Shown one piece after another: positions 57,578 through 64,000 of a stretch of 64,000 nucleotides of DNA. The notes under the pieces were generated by a model. The model saw only the letters and a list, made by a program, of their open reading frames with translations, was not told the DNA's origin and made no database searches. Both the position numbers and the translations under genes were made by a program. Origin of the DNA: Halobacterium jilantaiense (GTDB lineage: Archaea > Halobacteriota > Halobacteria > Halobacteriales > Halobacteriaceae); the NCBI RefSeq assembly GCF_900110535.1, contig NZ_FOJA01000001.1:1709393-1773392 (forward strand), written 5' to 3'. Position 1 is the stretch's first letter, and every line of letters begins with the position of its first letter.

Positions 57578-60045
57578 CAGCGCTCACCCCCGTCGCCGCC
57601 GGCAGTCTCGTCTGGCGTCCCGCCTCCGGCGGTGCCCTCGCCGCCATCTGCAGTGGCCTGACCGTTCACCGCCTCCCAGACGCGCTCGGCGGTCATCGGC
57701 ATCTCCACGCCGTCGACGCCGAACGGCTCCAGGGCGTCCGCGACGGCGTTCACGACGGCCTGAGGTGCTGCGATGGTCCCGGCCTCGCCGACGCCTTTCA
57801 CGCCGAGCGGATTGTGGGGGCTCGGCGTCGTCGTCGACGCCGTCTCCATCTCCGGGACGTGTTCGGCCTTCGGCACCGCGTAGTCCTGCATCGACCCCGT
57901 GACCAGGCTGCCGTTGTCGTCGTACTCGGCACCCTCGTACAGCGCCTGCCCGACGCCCTGCGCGACGCCGCCGTGAATTTGCCCCTCCACGATTTTGGGG
58001 TTGATCTGGTTGCCGACGTCGTCGACGGCGGCGTACTGCTCGAAGGAGATCTCGCCGGACTCGGGGTCGACCTCGACCACCGCGACGTGGGTGCCGAACG
58101 GGAACACGAAGTTGTCCGGGTCGTAGAAGCTCGTCGCTTCCAGCCCCGGCTCGGTGTCGTCGGGCATGTCGTGGGCGAGATACGACTGCTGGGCGACGTC
58201 CTTGATACCCACCGAGCGGTCGGGCGCGCCGGCGACGTGGAACTCGCCGTCGGTGAACTCCACGTCGTCGGGGTCGGCCTCGAACTGGTGGGCGGCCAGT
58301 GACTTCGCCTTCTCGACGACCTTCTCTGCGCTCTTCACGAGCGAACTGCCGCCGACCGCGGCCGACCGCGAGCCGTACGTCCCCATGCCGTGGGGAATCT
58401 CGTCGGTGTCGCCCTCCACGACGTCGACGTCCTCGTAGGGGATGCCGAGTTCGTTCGCGACGATCTGGGCGTACGTCGTGCCGTGGCCCTGGCCGTGGCC
58501 AGAGGTCCCGCAGAACGCGGTCACGGTGCCCGACGGGTGGAACCGCACGAGACTGGACTCCCAGAGCCCGGCCTGCGCGCCGAGCTGGCCGGCCAGCTCC
58601 GAGGGCGCGAGCCCGCAGGCCTCGATGTAGCAGGAGAACCCGATGCCGAGGTACCGCCCCTCCTCGCGGGCCTGCTCCTGTCGCTCGCGGAACCCCTCGT
58701 AGTCGACCATCTCCAGTGCCTCGTCCATCGGCTTCTCGTACTCGCCCGAGTCGTAGACGACGGCGACCTCTGTCTCGAACGGGAAGTCGTCGTCGTCGAC
58801 GAAGTTCCGCTTCCGGAACGCCACGGGGTCCATGTCGAGTTCCCGGGCCGCGAGGTGCATCACGCGCTCCACCACGAAGGAGGCCTCCGGCCGGCCCGCG
58901 CCCCGGTAGGCGTCCACGGGCGGCACGTTCGTGTACGCGCCCTCCACGGACGCGTGGATGGCGGGGATGTCGTACTGGCCGGAGAGCAGTGTCCCGTACA
59001 GCCACGTCGGCACCGCGGGCGCGAACGTCGAGAGGTACGCGCCCATGTTCGCCTTCGTGTCCACGCGGAACCCCTCGATGTCGCCGTCGTCGCTGACGGC
59101 GAGTTCGGCGGTCGTCTCGTGGCCGCGGCCCTGCGCGTCCGTGAGGTAGGTCTCGGAGCGCGTCGCTACCCACTTCACGGGCCGTTCGAGGTGTTTGGCC
59201 GCCCACGCCGCGATGGCCTCGTCGGCGTAGTTGTGGATTTTGCTCCCGAACCCGCCGCCGACGTCCGGCGCTTTCACCCGGAGCTTGTGCTCGGGGTGGC
59301 CGAGCACGCCCGACAGCAGCAGTCGGTGGACGTGAGGGTTCTGGGTGGTCATGAACACCTCCAGCTCGTCGCTGCCGGGGTTGTAGTCCGCGACGGCGGC
59401 CCGCGGCTCCATCGCGTTCGGAATGAGCAACTGGTTGTCGGCCTCGAACTCCACGACGCGGTCGGCGTCCGCGAACGCCGCCTCGGTCTTCTCCTCGTCG
59501 CCGATCTCCCAGTCGAAGGCGACGTTGCCGTCGGCGTCGCCGTGCAGTTCCGACGCGTCCCCGTCGAGCGCCTCGCTCGGGCTGGTGGCGGCCTCGCGGC
59601 GCTCGTAGTCCACGTCGATTGCGTCCAGCGCGTCCCGAGCGACCGTCCGCTCCTCCGCGACGACGGCCGCGATGGCGTCGCCCTGGTAGCGCACGCGGCC
59701 GTCGGCGAGCATCGGGTGGTCGACGTCGTTCAGGCTCGGGAGCTGCCACGCCACTGGAATCAGGAACGGCACGTCGCCCGGGGTGTCCGACCGCGCGAGG
59801 TCGTCGTGCGTGAACACGCCTACGACGCCGTCCATCGCCTCGGCGTCCTCGGTGTCGATGTCCTCGATGGTGGCGTGGGCGTACCGGCTGCGCAGGATGG
59901 CCATGTGCGCCGTGTTCGGGAGTTCGATGTCGTCGGTGTACTCGGCGTTCCCCGTCACGAGCGAGGGGTCCTCGCGGCGCTCGATGGCCGACCCGAGGAT
60001 GTCCGCGGCGTCGACGTCGTCGGGGTCGACGGAGTCGATGGTCAC
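57577..60045 (-). CDS. Molybdenum hydroxylase large subunit (CoxL-like, form II)
   Basis: An 822-residue subunit that binds molybdopterin cytosine dinucleotide. Visible marks are VGSAIERREDPSLVTGNAEY-like opening (ILGSAIERREDPSLV), GGGFGSKIHNYADEAI, AYRGAGRPEAS near 378, GHGQGHGTTYAQI and the catalytic glutamate in GVKGVGEAGTIAAP. AYRGAGR marks form II enzymes; true CO dehydrogenases have AYxCSFR. The substrate is thus probably an aldehyde, purine or other heterocycle, not CO. The GTG at 60045 overlaps the 2Fe-2S subunit stop by 4 bp. Confidence 0.88.
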   Translation of the reverse strand: MTIDSVDPDDVDAADILGSAIERREDPSLVTGNAEYTDDIELPNTAHMAILRSRYAHATIEDIDTEDAEAMDGVVGVFTHDDLARSDTPGDVPFLIPVAWQLPSLNDVDHPMLADGRVRYQGDAIAAVVAEERTVARDALDAIDVDYERREAATSPSEALDGDASELHGDADGNVAFDWEIGDEEKTEAAFADADRVVEFEADNQLLIPNAMEPRAAVADYNPGSDELEVFMTTQNPHVHRLLLSGVLGHPEHKLRVKAPDVGGGFGSKIHNYADEAIAAWAAKHLERPVKWVATRSETYLTDAQGRGHETTAELAVSDDGDIEGFRVDTKANMGAYLSTFAPAVPTWLYGTLLSGQYDIPAIHASVEGAYTNVPPVDAYRGAGRPEASFVVERVMHLAARELDMDPVAFRKRNFVDDDDFPFETEVAVVYDSGEYEKPMDEALEMVDYEGFRERQEQAREEGRYLGIGFSCYIEACGLAPSELAGQLGAQAGLWESSLVRFHPSGTVTAFCGTSGHGQGHGTTYAQIVANELGIPYEDVDVVEGDTDEIPHGMGTYGSRSAAVGGSSLVKSAEKVVEKAKSLAAHQFEADPDDVEFTDGEFHVAGAPDRSVGIKDVAQQSYLAHDMPDDTEPGLEATSFYDPDNFVFPFGTHVAVVEVDPESGEISFEQYAAVDDVGNQINPKIVEGQIHGGVAQGVGQALYEGAEYDDNGSLVTGSMQDYAVPKAEHVPEMETASTTTPSPHNPLGVKGVGEAGTIAAPQAVVNAVADALEPFGVDGVEMPMTAERVWEAVNGQATADGGEGTAGGGTPDETAGGDGGER

Positions 60046-60590
60046 GCGCCCTCACCCCCGTCGTCGCCGTCCCCGGTCGGGTATTCTCTGGTCAGGTCGA
60101 CGTCCTCTCCTCCGTCTGTCGCGGCCATCTGGTCGGCCGCGTTCTGCACCGCGTTGACGATGTTCTGGTAGCCCGTGCAGCGACAGAGGTTCCCCTCGAT
60201 TGCCTCCCGGACCTCCTCGTCGCTCGGATTCGAGTTCTCCTCGAGGAGGTCCACCGAGGTCAGCATCATCCCGGGCGTGCAGTAGCCACACTGGAGGCCG
60301 TGTTCCTCCTGGAACCCGGTCTGGATTGGGTGGAAGTCGTCGCGCCCGCCGAGCCCCTCGACGGTCTCGACGGTCGCGCCGTCGGCCTGCACCGCGAGCG
60401 TCGTACAGGACTTCACGGCGTCGCCGTCCAGCAACACCGTGCAGGCCCCACAGAGGCTGCTCTCGCAGCCGACGTTCGTGCCCGTGTAGCCCAGTTCCTC
60501 GCGGAGGGCGTAGACGAGCAGCGTTCGGGACTCGACTTCGAGGTCGTGGTCCGTGCCGTTCACCGTCAGTGTGATGTCGTGTGTCGTCAT
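60042..60590 (-). CDS. Molybdenum hydroxylase 2Fe-2S subunit (CoxS-like)
   Basis: A 182-residue iron-sulfur subunit with two [2Fe-2S] clusters. The plant-ferredoxin type cluster is held by CESSLCGACTVLLDG (42-56) and a later Cys; the alpha-helical one by CGYCTPGM near 100 and CRCTGYQNI near 137. The C-terminus is extended by an acidic tail (DGGEDVDLTREYPTGDGDDG). The ATG at 60590 overlaps the stop of the upstream coxG-like gene by 4 bp. Electrons move from the Mo site through this subunit to FAD. Confidence 0.92.
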   Translation of the reverse strand: MTTHDITLTVNGTDHDLEVESRTLLVYALREELGYTGTNVGCESSLCGACTVLLDGDAVKSCTTLAVQADGATVETVEGLGGRDDFHPIQTGFQEEHGLQCGYCTPGMMLTSVDLLEENSNPSDEEVREAIEGNLCRCTGYQNIVNAVQNAADQMAATDGGEDVDLTREYPTGDGDDGGEGA

Positions 60591-61210
60591 TCCTTGTCTC
60601 CCGCCGACCGGCCGAGCAGCCGGTCTGTCAGGCTTCGTTTCGGCGTCGATTCGTCCGGGTCGGCGAGCTGGAGGTCCCGCAGCTCTCCCTGTATCGAGGA
60701 GAAGAACCGTTTGACGACCTGGTTCGCCACGGGGTTGACCACTCGCTGGCCCATCTGGGCGATGCGTCCGAACACGTCGGCTTCGGTCTCCCAGTCGACC
60801 GCGACGCCGTCGTCGGTCTCGGAGAGCGTCATCCCCGAGGTCATCTCGAAGGAACTGTCGCCCGACGAGCCCTCGCCGGACGCCTCCATCTCCGGGAACT
60901 CCCGGTGGTCGATGGTCACCACGGTCTCGAAGGAGGGGTTGACGGGGCCGACGCTCACCTGCACGAGCGCCGCGTACCGTCCGCCCTCCTCGAAGGCGCG
61001 GGACTCGATGACGTCGGGGTCGCCGGTCAGTTCGCGCTCGTCGTCGGCGTGCGCCTCGTGGAGCGCGTCGAAGTCGACGTCGTCGTCGTCGACGCGCACG
61101 AGGAACTCGCAACCCGGGAGCGCGGACTGTACGAGTGCGGGGTCGGAGAGCGCGAGCCACACGTCTTCGGTGGTGGTGCCCTCCAGTTCGAACGTACCGT
61201 TGAATTCCAT
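60587..61210 (-). CDS. CoxG-like SRPBCC protein
   Basis: A 207-residue protein with a START/SRPBCC fold of the CO dehydrogenase subunit G family. The first 150 residues include MEFNGTFELEGTTTEDVWLA, LPGCEFLVRVDDDD, ASGEGSSGDSSFEMTSGMTL and VDWETEADVFGRIAQMGQRV. The C-terminus (SLTDRLLGRSAGDKE) is basic and may reach the membrane; CoxG anchors the oxidised enzyme to the membrane in Oligotropha. It is the first gene of the operon and probably recruits the hydroxylase. I chose the ATG at 61210 since MEFNG is the usual start. Confidence 0.86.
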   Translation of the reverse strand: MEFNGTFELEGTTTEDVWLALSDPALVQSALPGCEFLVRVDDDDVDFDALHEAHADDERELTGDPDVIESRAFEEGGRYAALVQVSVGPVNPSFETVVTIDHREFPEMEASGEGSSGDSSFEMTSGMTLSETDDGVAVDWETEADVFGRIAQMGQRVVNPVANQVVKRFFSSIQGELRDLQLADPDESTPKRSLTDRLLGRSAGDKE

Positions 61211-61246
61211 CTTGGCATCCGCCTCTGTCGGGTGTGAACAACCCTC

Positions 61247-61256
61247 ATACAAAAAT
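61247..61256 (-). promoter_or_regulatory. Candidate TATA box of the molybdenum hydroxylase operon
   Basis: On the minus strand TTTTTGTATG lies 37-46 bp before the ATG at 61210, within an AT-rich stretch (61245-61280). A short leader of about 10-15 nt would result. Confidence 0.45.
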
Positions 61257-61385
61257 AACCTCGTGTTGACAAAAATGTTTAGGCTAGCCAGCGGTCGCTA
61301 CGCGCTGCTCTCTCCACTTTCACTTTCAGCCCGCGGCAGGATTCGGTACTTGACGGCGGCGGCCGTCGATGCAGCCACGCGACCG

Positions 61386-61523
61386 ATGAACGACGACTAC
61401 ACGGCCGCCGGCTGGCGGGTCAAGTGCCCACGCGGCCACACGCGGCTCCGCCGGCTCCGGGACGGACAGTACTACTGCCGGAGTTGCGAGCGCTACTACG
61501 ACTCCGCGGACCTCCAGCGGTGA
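61386..61523 (+). CDS. Tiny zinc-finger protein
   Basis: A 45-residue protein: MNDDYTAAGWRVKCPRGHTR, then a basic LRRLRDGQYYCRSCERYY and a short tail. The pattern CPxGH followed by CxxC makes a one-zinc ribbon probable (three Cys and one His). Such haloarchaeal microproteins can affect biofilm formation, swarming or regulation. The ATG at 61386 gives the shortest complete form; there is no strong promoter sequence directly before it, although AT-rich sequence is found about 110 bp upstream. Confidence 0.65.
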   Translation: MNDDYTAAGWRVKCPRGHTRLRRLRDGQYYCRSCERYYDSADLQR

Positions 61524-61590
61524 GCGACGGCCGTAGACGGGTGATTTGACGGGGTCACCGTCGCGGCGTCTGACGGCCGTCGTCGCTCCG

Positions 61591-61714
61591 CGGGCGACGT
61601 TTCGAGTGGAACTCGCTCGCACACCGCACCCGGCGCGACTGACTTCCGACTACTTTCTCTCCGGTGGAAACGCACGACTGCGGGCTCCCGACACCCCTTC
61701 GTTTCGACTGGAAC
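61591..61714. other. Group of ORB-like sites in the gap before cgi121
   Basis: The 207 bp between the zinc-protein and cgi121 stops hold three related elements, all in one orientation: CGACGTTTCGAGTGGAAC (61595-61612), a partial CTCTCCGGTGGAAACG (61657-61672), and a near-perfect ACACCCCTTCGTTTCGACTG followed by GAAC (61691-61714). The last matches the best origin boxes. The region is non-coding between convergent genes, an unusual place for initiator sites 40 kb from the origin. Confidence 0.6.
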
Positions 61715-61730
61715 GAAGTGTGCTAGCGCG

Positions 61731-62219
61731 TCACTTCTCGACGTCCAGCAGCGCCACCCGCTCCCGAACCACGTCCGCGAGGCCGCCGGCGGCCGCGGCC
61801 GACTCCGCCTCGCTCACGTCGAAAAAGTCCCGGAGCGTCGCCTCGTCGCCGCCGAGCGTCGCCTCCTCCGCAGCGAGCAGCCTACGCACGGCGTCCGCGG
61901 CGGCCGCCTCGTCGCCGCCGTCTATCACCACCACGACCTCGCTGTCGCCCTCGTCGACGCCCATCGCGAGCGCGCGCCGAATCTGGCGGCGGCCCGCCGC
62001 GTACAGCAGTATCTCGACGGCGCGCTCACTGGCGACGGTCTCGCCGCGCTCGAACGCCCGGTTCGCGTGCGCCACCGCACTCGCCAGGTGGTCCTCGCCC
62101 GCGACGTAGTCGGCGTCGAACGCCTGCATCGCCGCCCCGTGCTCGTCGCCGATGTCGCCGAGGGCGGCGACGAACGCGTCGACGTCGTCGACCGACGCGA
62201 CGCCCTCCACGAGCCTCAC
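61731..62219 (-). CDS. cgi121: KEOPS complex subunit Cgi121
   Basis: A 162-residue homologue of Cgi121/TPRKB, the outer subunit of the KEOPS complex which makes the t6A modification of ANN-decoding tRNAs and presents tRNA to Kae1. Family phrases are [60 protein letters not shown] and [20 protein letters not shown]. The GTG at 62219 overlaps the stop of hel308 by 4 bp (GTGA), so the two are coupled. The same neighbourhood exists in other haloarchaea from memory. Confidence 0.88.
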   Translation of the reverse strand: MRLVEGVASVDDVDAFVAALGDIGDEHGAAMQAFDADYVAGEDHLASAVAHANRAFERGETVASERAVEILLYAAGRRQIRRALAMGVDEGDSEVVVVIDGGDEAAAADAVRRLLAAEEATLGGDEATLRDFFDVSEAESAAAAGGLADVVRERVALLDVEK

Positions 62220-64000
62220 GAGAAGTCACCCAGGTTCGCCTGGTTCTCGCTCGCGCCGGCGCTCCCGGAGTCGGGGTCCGGCGTCGCGTCCGCGTCGGCG
62301 TCTACGCCGTCCATCCCGGGGTCGGGGTGCCCGACGTTCTCCAGGATGCGCTCGGCCGTCGCCTCGCGGCCCCGAACCGCACCGAGCACGAGACTCTTGT
62401 CGGCGTTTCGGAGGTCCGCGCGGGTCTCGACGCCCGCGTTGAACAGCCGCCGGGCTCGCTTCCGACCGACGTCCCGCACGCCGGCGAGGTCCAGCAGTTC
62501 CTCGCGGACGCCGTACTCCACGCGCTTCCGGGCCTCGCGAACGGCCGTCGCGGCCGCCACGTCGAGTTCGCCGGCGAGGCGCTCGGCCGCGTTCAGCAGC
62601 CACTCCGCAGTCTCCACCTTCCCCCGGATGTCGCCCGGGCCGACGTCGTAGCGCTCGGCGATGCGGTCCTCGTCGAGTTCGGACGCCCAGTCCTCCATGA
62701 GTTTCGCCGTCTTCAGCGCCGACAGCCAGTCCTCGAACTCCGCGGCCTCCTCGCGGGGCGTCGACCCCAGCAGTTCGTCCTCGCGCTCGTAGGCGAGTTC
62801 GGTGTACTGCTCGCGGTCCCCCGACCGGAGGTAGAGCTCGTACATGTCGGGCGTCCGGCTCACGAGGTGGTAGAGCCCGAGCGGCGACGGGTCCACGCTC
62901 GCGTCCTCCGGGAGGTCGTTCTCGGCCCGCATCTCGCTGGCCGGCTGGAACCCTTCGGGCTCGCCGCTGTCGGTGCCGTCTGCCCCGCCGCTGGCCGCAC
63001 GAGCAGCGTCTCGGAGTCCGTCGATGATGGTCGCCGCGCTCATCGGGTCGACGTACAGCTGGCTCACGAGGTGGCCGGTGGCCGTCGCGCGAAGCGCGCC
63101 GCCGTCGCGCTCCACGAAGCCGTTCCGGTCGAGGTAGACGAGCACGTCCCGCGTGACGGACTTCAGCCGGCCGGGGTCGTCGGTCTGCGTGGCGTACAGC
63201 GTCTCCCCGAGGAACTCGTGGAGGTTGTCCTCGGTGGTCGTGAACCCGGTCGCGATGGCGGCGAGCACGTGGGTGCGGAGCGCGGGCTCGGCCGCGAGCT
63301 TCGAGCGCACGGGCTCCGGGTCGGCGTACACGTACCGGTCGAACAGCTCCTCCAGCTCGTCGTGGCTGTTCGCGAGCAGCACGGCTTCTCCGTAGGGGTC
63401 CAGTCCGGGGCGGCCGGCCCGGCCGAACATCTGGTGGACCTCCAGCACGTCGAGTGGCTGCATGCCGCCCGCGGTGCCGTCGTAACGCTGCCAGTCCCGC
63501 ACGACGACGCGGCGGGACGGCGTGTTCACGCCCGCCGCGAGCGTCGGCGTCGCCGAGACGACCTTCACGAGGCGGTCTCTGAAGGCTTCCTCGACGAGTT
63601 CGCGGTGCTCGCGCGCGAGCCCGGCGTGGTGGAACGCCGCGCCCTTCGCCACGGCGTCCGCGAGGTCGTCGCTGGTCTCGGTGTCGCTGACGCCGCGAAT
63701 CTCCTCGGCCACGTCGGCCAGTCGCTCGCGCTCGTCCGGCGACAGCGTCCCGCCCGTAACGTCCGACAGCCGGCGCGCCGACGCCTCGGCGTTCCGGCGG
63801 GAGTTCACGAACACGAGCGTCGACCCCTCGTCCTTGAGCGTGTCCGCGACCACGGCCGCCGTCTGGCTCCCCGAGCCCACGGAGAGTTCGGCCTGCGTGC
63901 CGTCGTCGTAGTGCAGCGCCTCCCCGTAGTGAACGCCCGTCCGCAGGTCGATGGGCCGCCAGTCCGAGTCCACGAGTTCGGCGTCCAGCCAGTCGGCGAG
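62216..64000 (-). CDS. hel308: ATP-dependent DNA helicase Hel308 (5' end outside window)
   Basis: About 594 C-terminal residues of a superfamily 2 helicase acting at stalled forks. The frame remains open at the window edge, so the Walker A and B part is outside. Motif IV is [19 protein letters not shown], motif [21 protein letters not shown], motif [22 protein letters not shown]. After the winged helix comes the ratchet domain and a C-terminal helix-hairpin-helix ([20 protein letters not shown]). A haloarchaeal acidic tail ([19 protein letters not shown]) follows. It is the first gene of a coupled pair with cgi121. Confidence 0.93.
   Translation of the reverse strand, partial: LADWLDAELVDSDWRPIDLRTGVHYGEALHYDDGTQAELSVGSGSQTAAVVADTLKDEGSTLVFVNSRRNAEASARRLSDVTGGTLSPDERERLADVAEEIRGVSDTETSDDLADAVAKGAAFHHAGLAREHRELVEEAFRDRLVKVVSATPTLAAGVNTPSRRVVVRDWQRYDGTAGGMQPLDVLEVHQMFGRAGRPGLDPYGEAVLLANSHDELEELFDRYVYADPEPVRSKLAAEPALRTHVLAAIATGFTTTEDNLHEFLGETLYATQTDDPGRLKSVTRDVLVYLDRNGFVERDGGALRATATGHLVSQLYVDPMSAATIIDGLRDAARAASGGADGTDSGEPEGFQPASEMRAENDLPEDASVDPSPLGLYHLVSRTPDMYELYLRSGDREQYTELAYEREDELLGSTPREEAAEFEDWLSALKTAKLMEDWASELDEDRIAERYDVGPGDIRGKVETAEWLLNAAERLAGELDVAAATAVREARKRVEYGVREELLDLAGVRDVGRKRARRLFNAGVETRADLRNADKSLVLGAVRGREATAERILENVGHPDPGMDGVDADADATPDPDSGSAGASENQANLGDFS

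Noticed and set aside
57577-60045. Classifying the large molybdenum subunit as an aerobic CO dehydrogenase
   Set aside because: The active-site loop is AYRGAGR (form II), not the AYxCSFR of CO-oxidising enzymes.

Overview
The window comes from the main chromosome of a halophilic archaeon (class Halobacteria). The evidence is a GC-rich sequence, strongly acidic proteins, archaeal information-processing genes (Orc1/Cdc6, DNA polymerase D small subunit, Hel308, KEOPS Cgi121, PurO), Tat-type signals (RRDxL) on secreted proteins, many promoters with a TATA-like box about 25-30 bp before an ATG or GTG, and origin recognition boxes (ORBs) of haloarchaeal type. The order sec11 - polD1 close to an origin-linked orc gene, with oapA-oapB-oapC on the far side of the origin, matches what I recall for the major origin (oriC1) of Haloferax and Halobacterium. 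I could not check the species.

Layout. 0-5.7 kb: two convergent FAD/Fe-S dehydrogenases of the lactate/glycolate type (the first cut by the window edge) and an L-lactate permease. 5.7-9.7 kb: a methionine/homocysteine operon with metX between two metY-like genes. 9.8-14.7 kb: an MFS carrier, a class V aminotransferase, NAD-dependent DNA ligase and a cold-shock protein. 15.1-24.3 kb: the origin neighbourhood, with polD1, sec11, a small HTH regulator pair, a DoxX pair, orc1, a 1.2 kb non-coding origin with ORBs, and oapABC. 24.4-28.9 kb: MATE exporter, haloarchaeal hypotheticals and a methyltransferase. 28.8-34.1 kb: a thiamine-type ABC operon (thiB-thiP-thiQ) and an AI-2E/PerM family protein. 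34.1-39.4 kb: two rhodaneses, a rubrerythrin-like protein, a lower-GC island with a secreted sequon-rich CAP protein, and a Tat-exported beta-propeller. 39.5-48 kb: uvrB and uvrC, with an ABC-2 transporter, a TauE exporter and a universal stress protein between them. 48-56 kb: hypotheticals, a second ABC-2 transporter, aspartate kinase, tryptophanase, a phosphoesterase and PurO. 56.5 kb: tRNA-Gln(CTG). 56.7-61.2 kb: a four-gene molybdenum hydroxylase operon of the CoxL form II type. 61.4-64 kb: a tiny zinc protein, a second group of ORB-like sites, cgi121 and the 3' part of hel308.

Points that stand out: replication and repair genes are concentrated around the origin; ORB-like sequences recur far outside the origin (29.1 kb and 61.6-61.7 kb) and, in degenerate form, inside coding linkers; an ORB sits in the presumed leader of orc1; and several genes are preceded by very short ORFs that start near the predicted transcript start and overlap the start codon of the main gene. 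No rRNA, CRISPR array, insertion sequence or prophage was seen.
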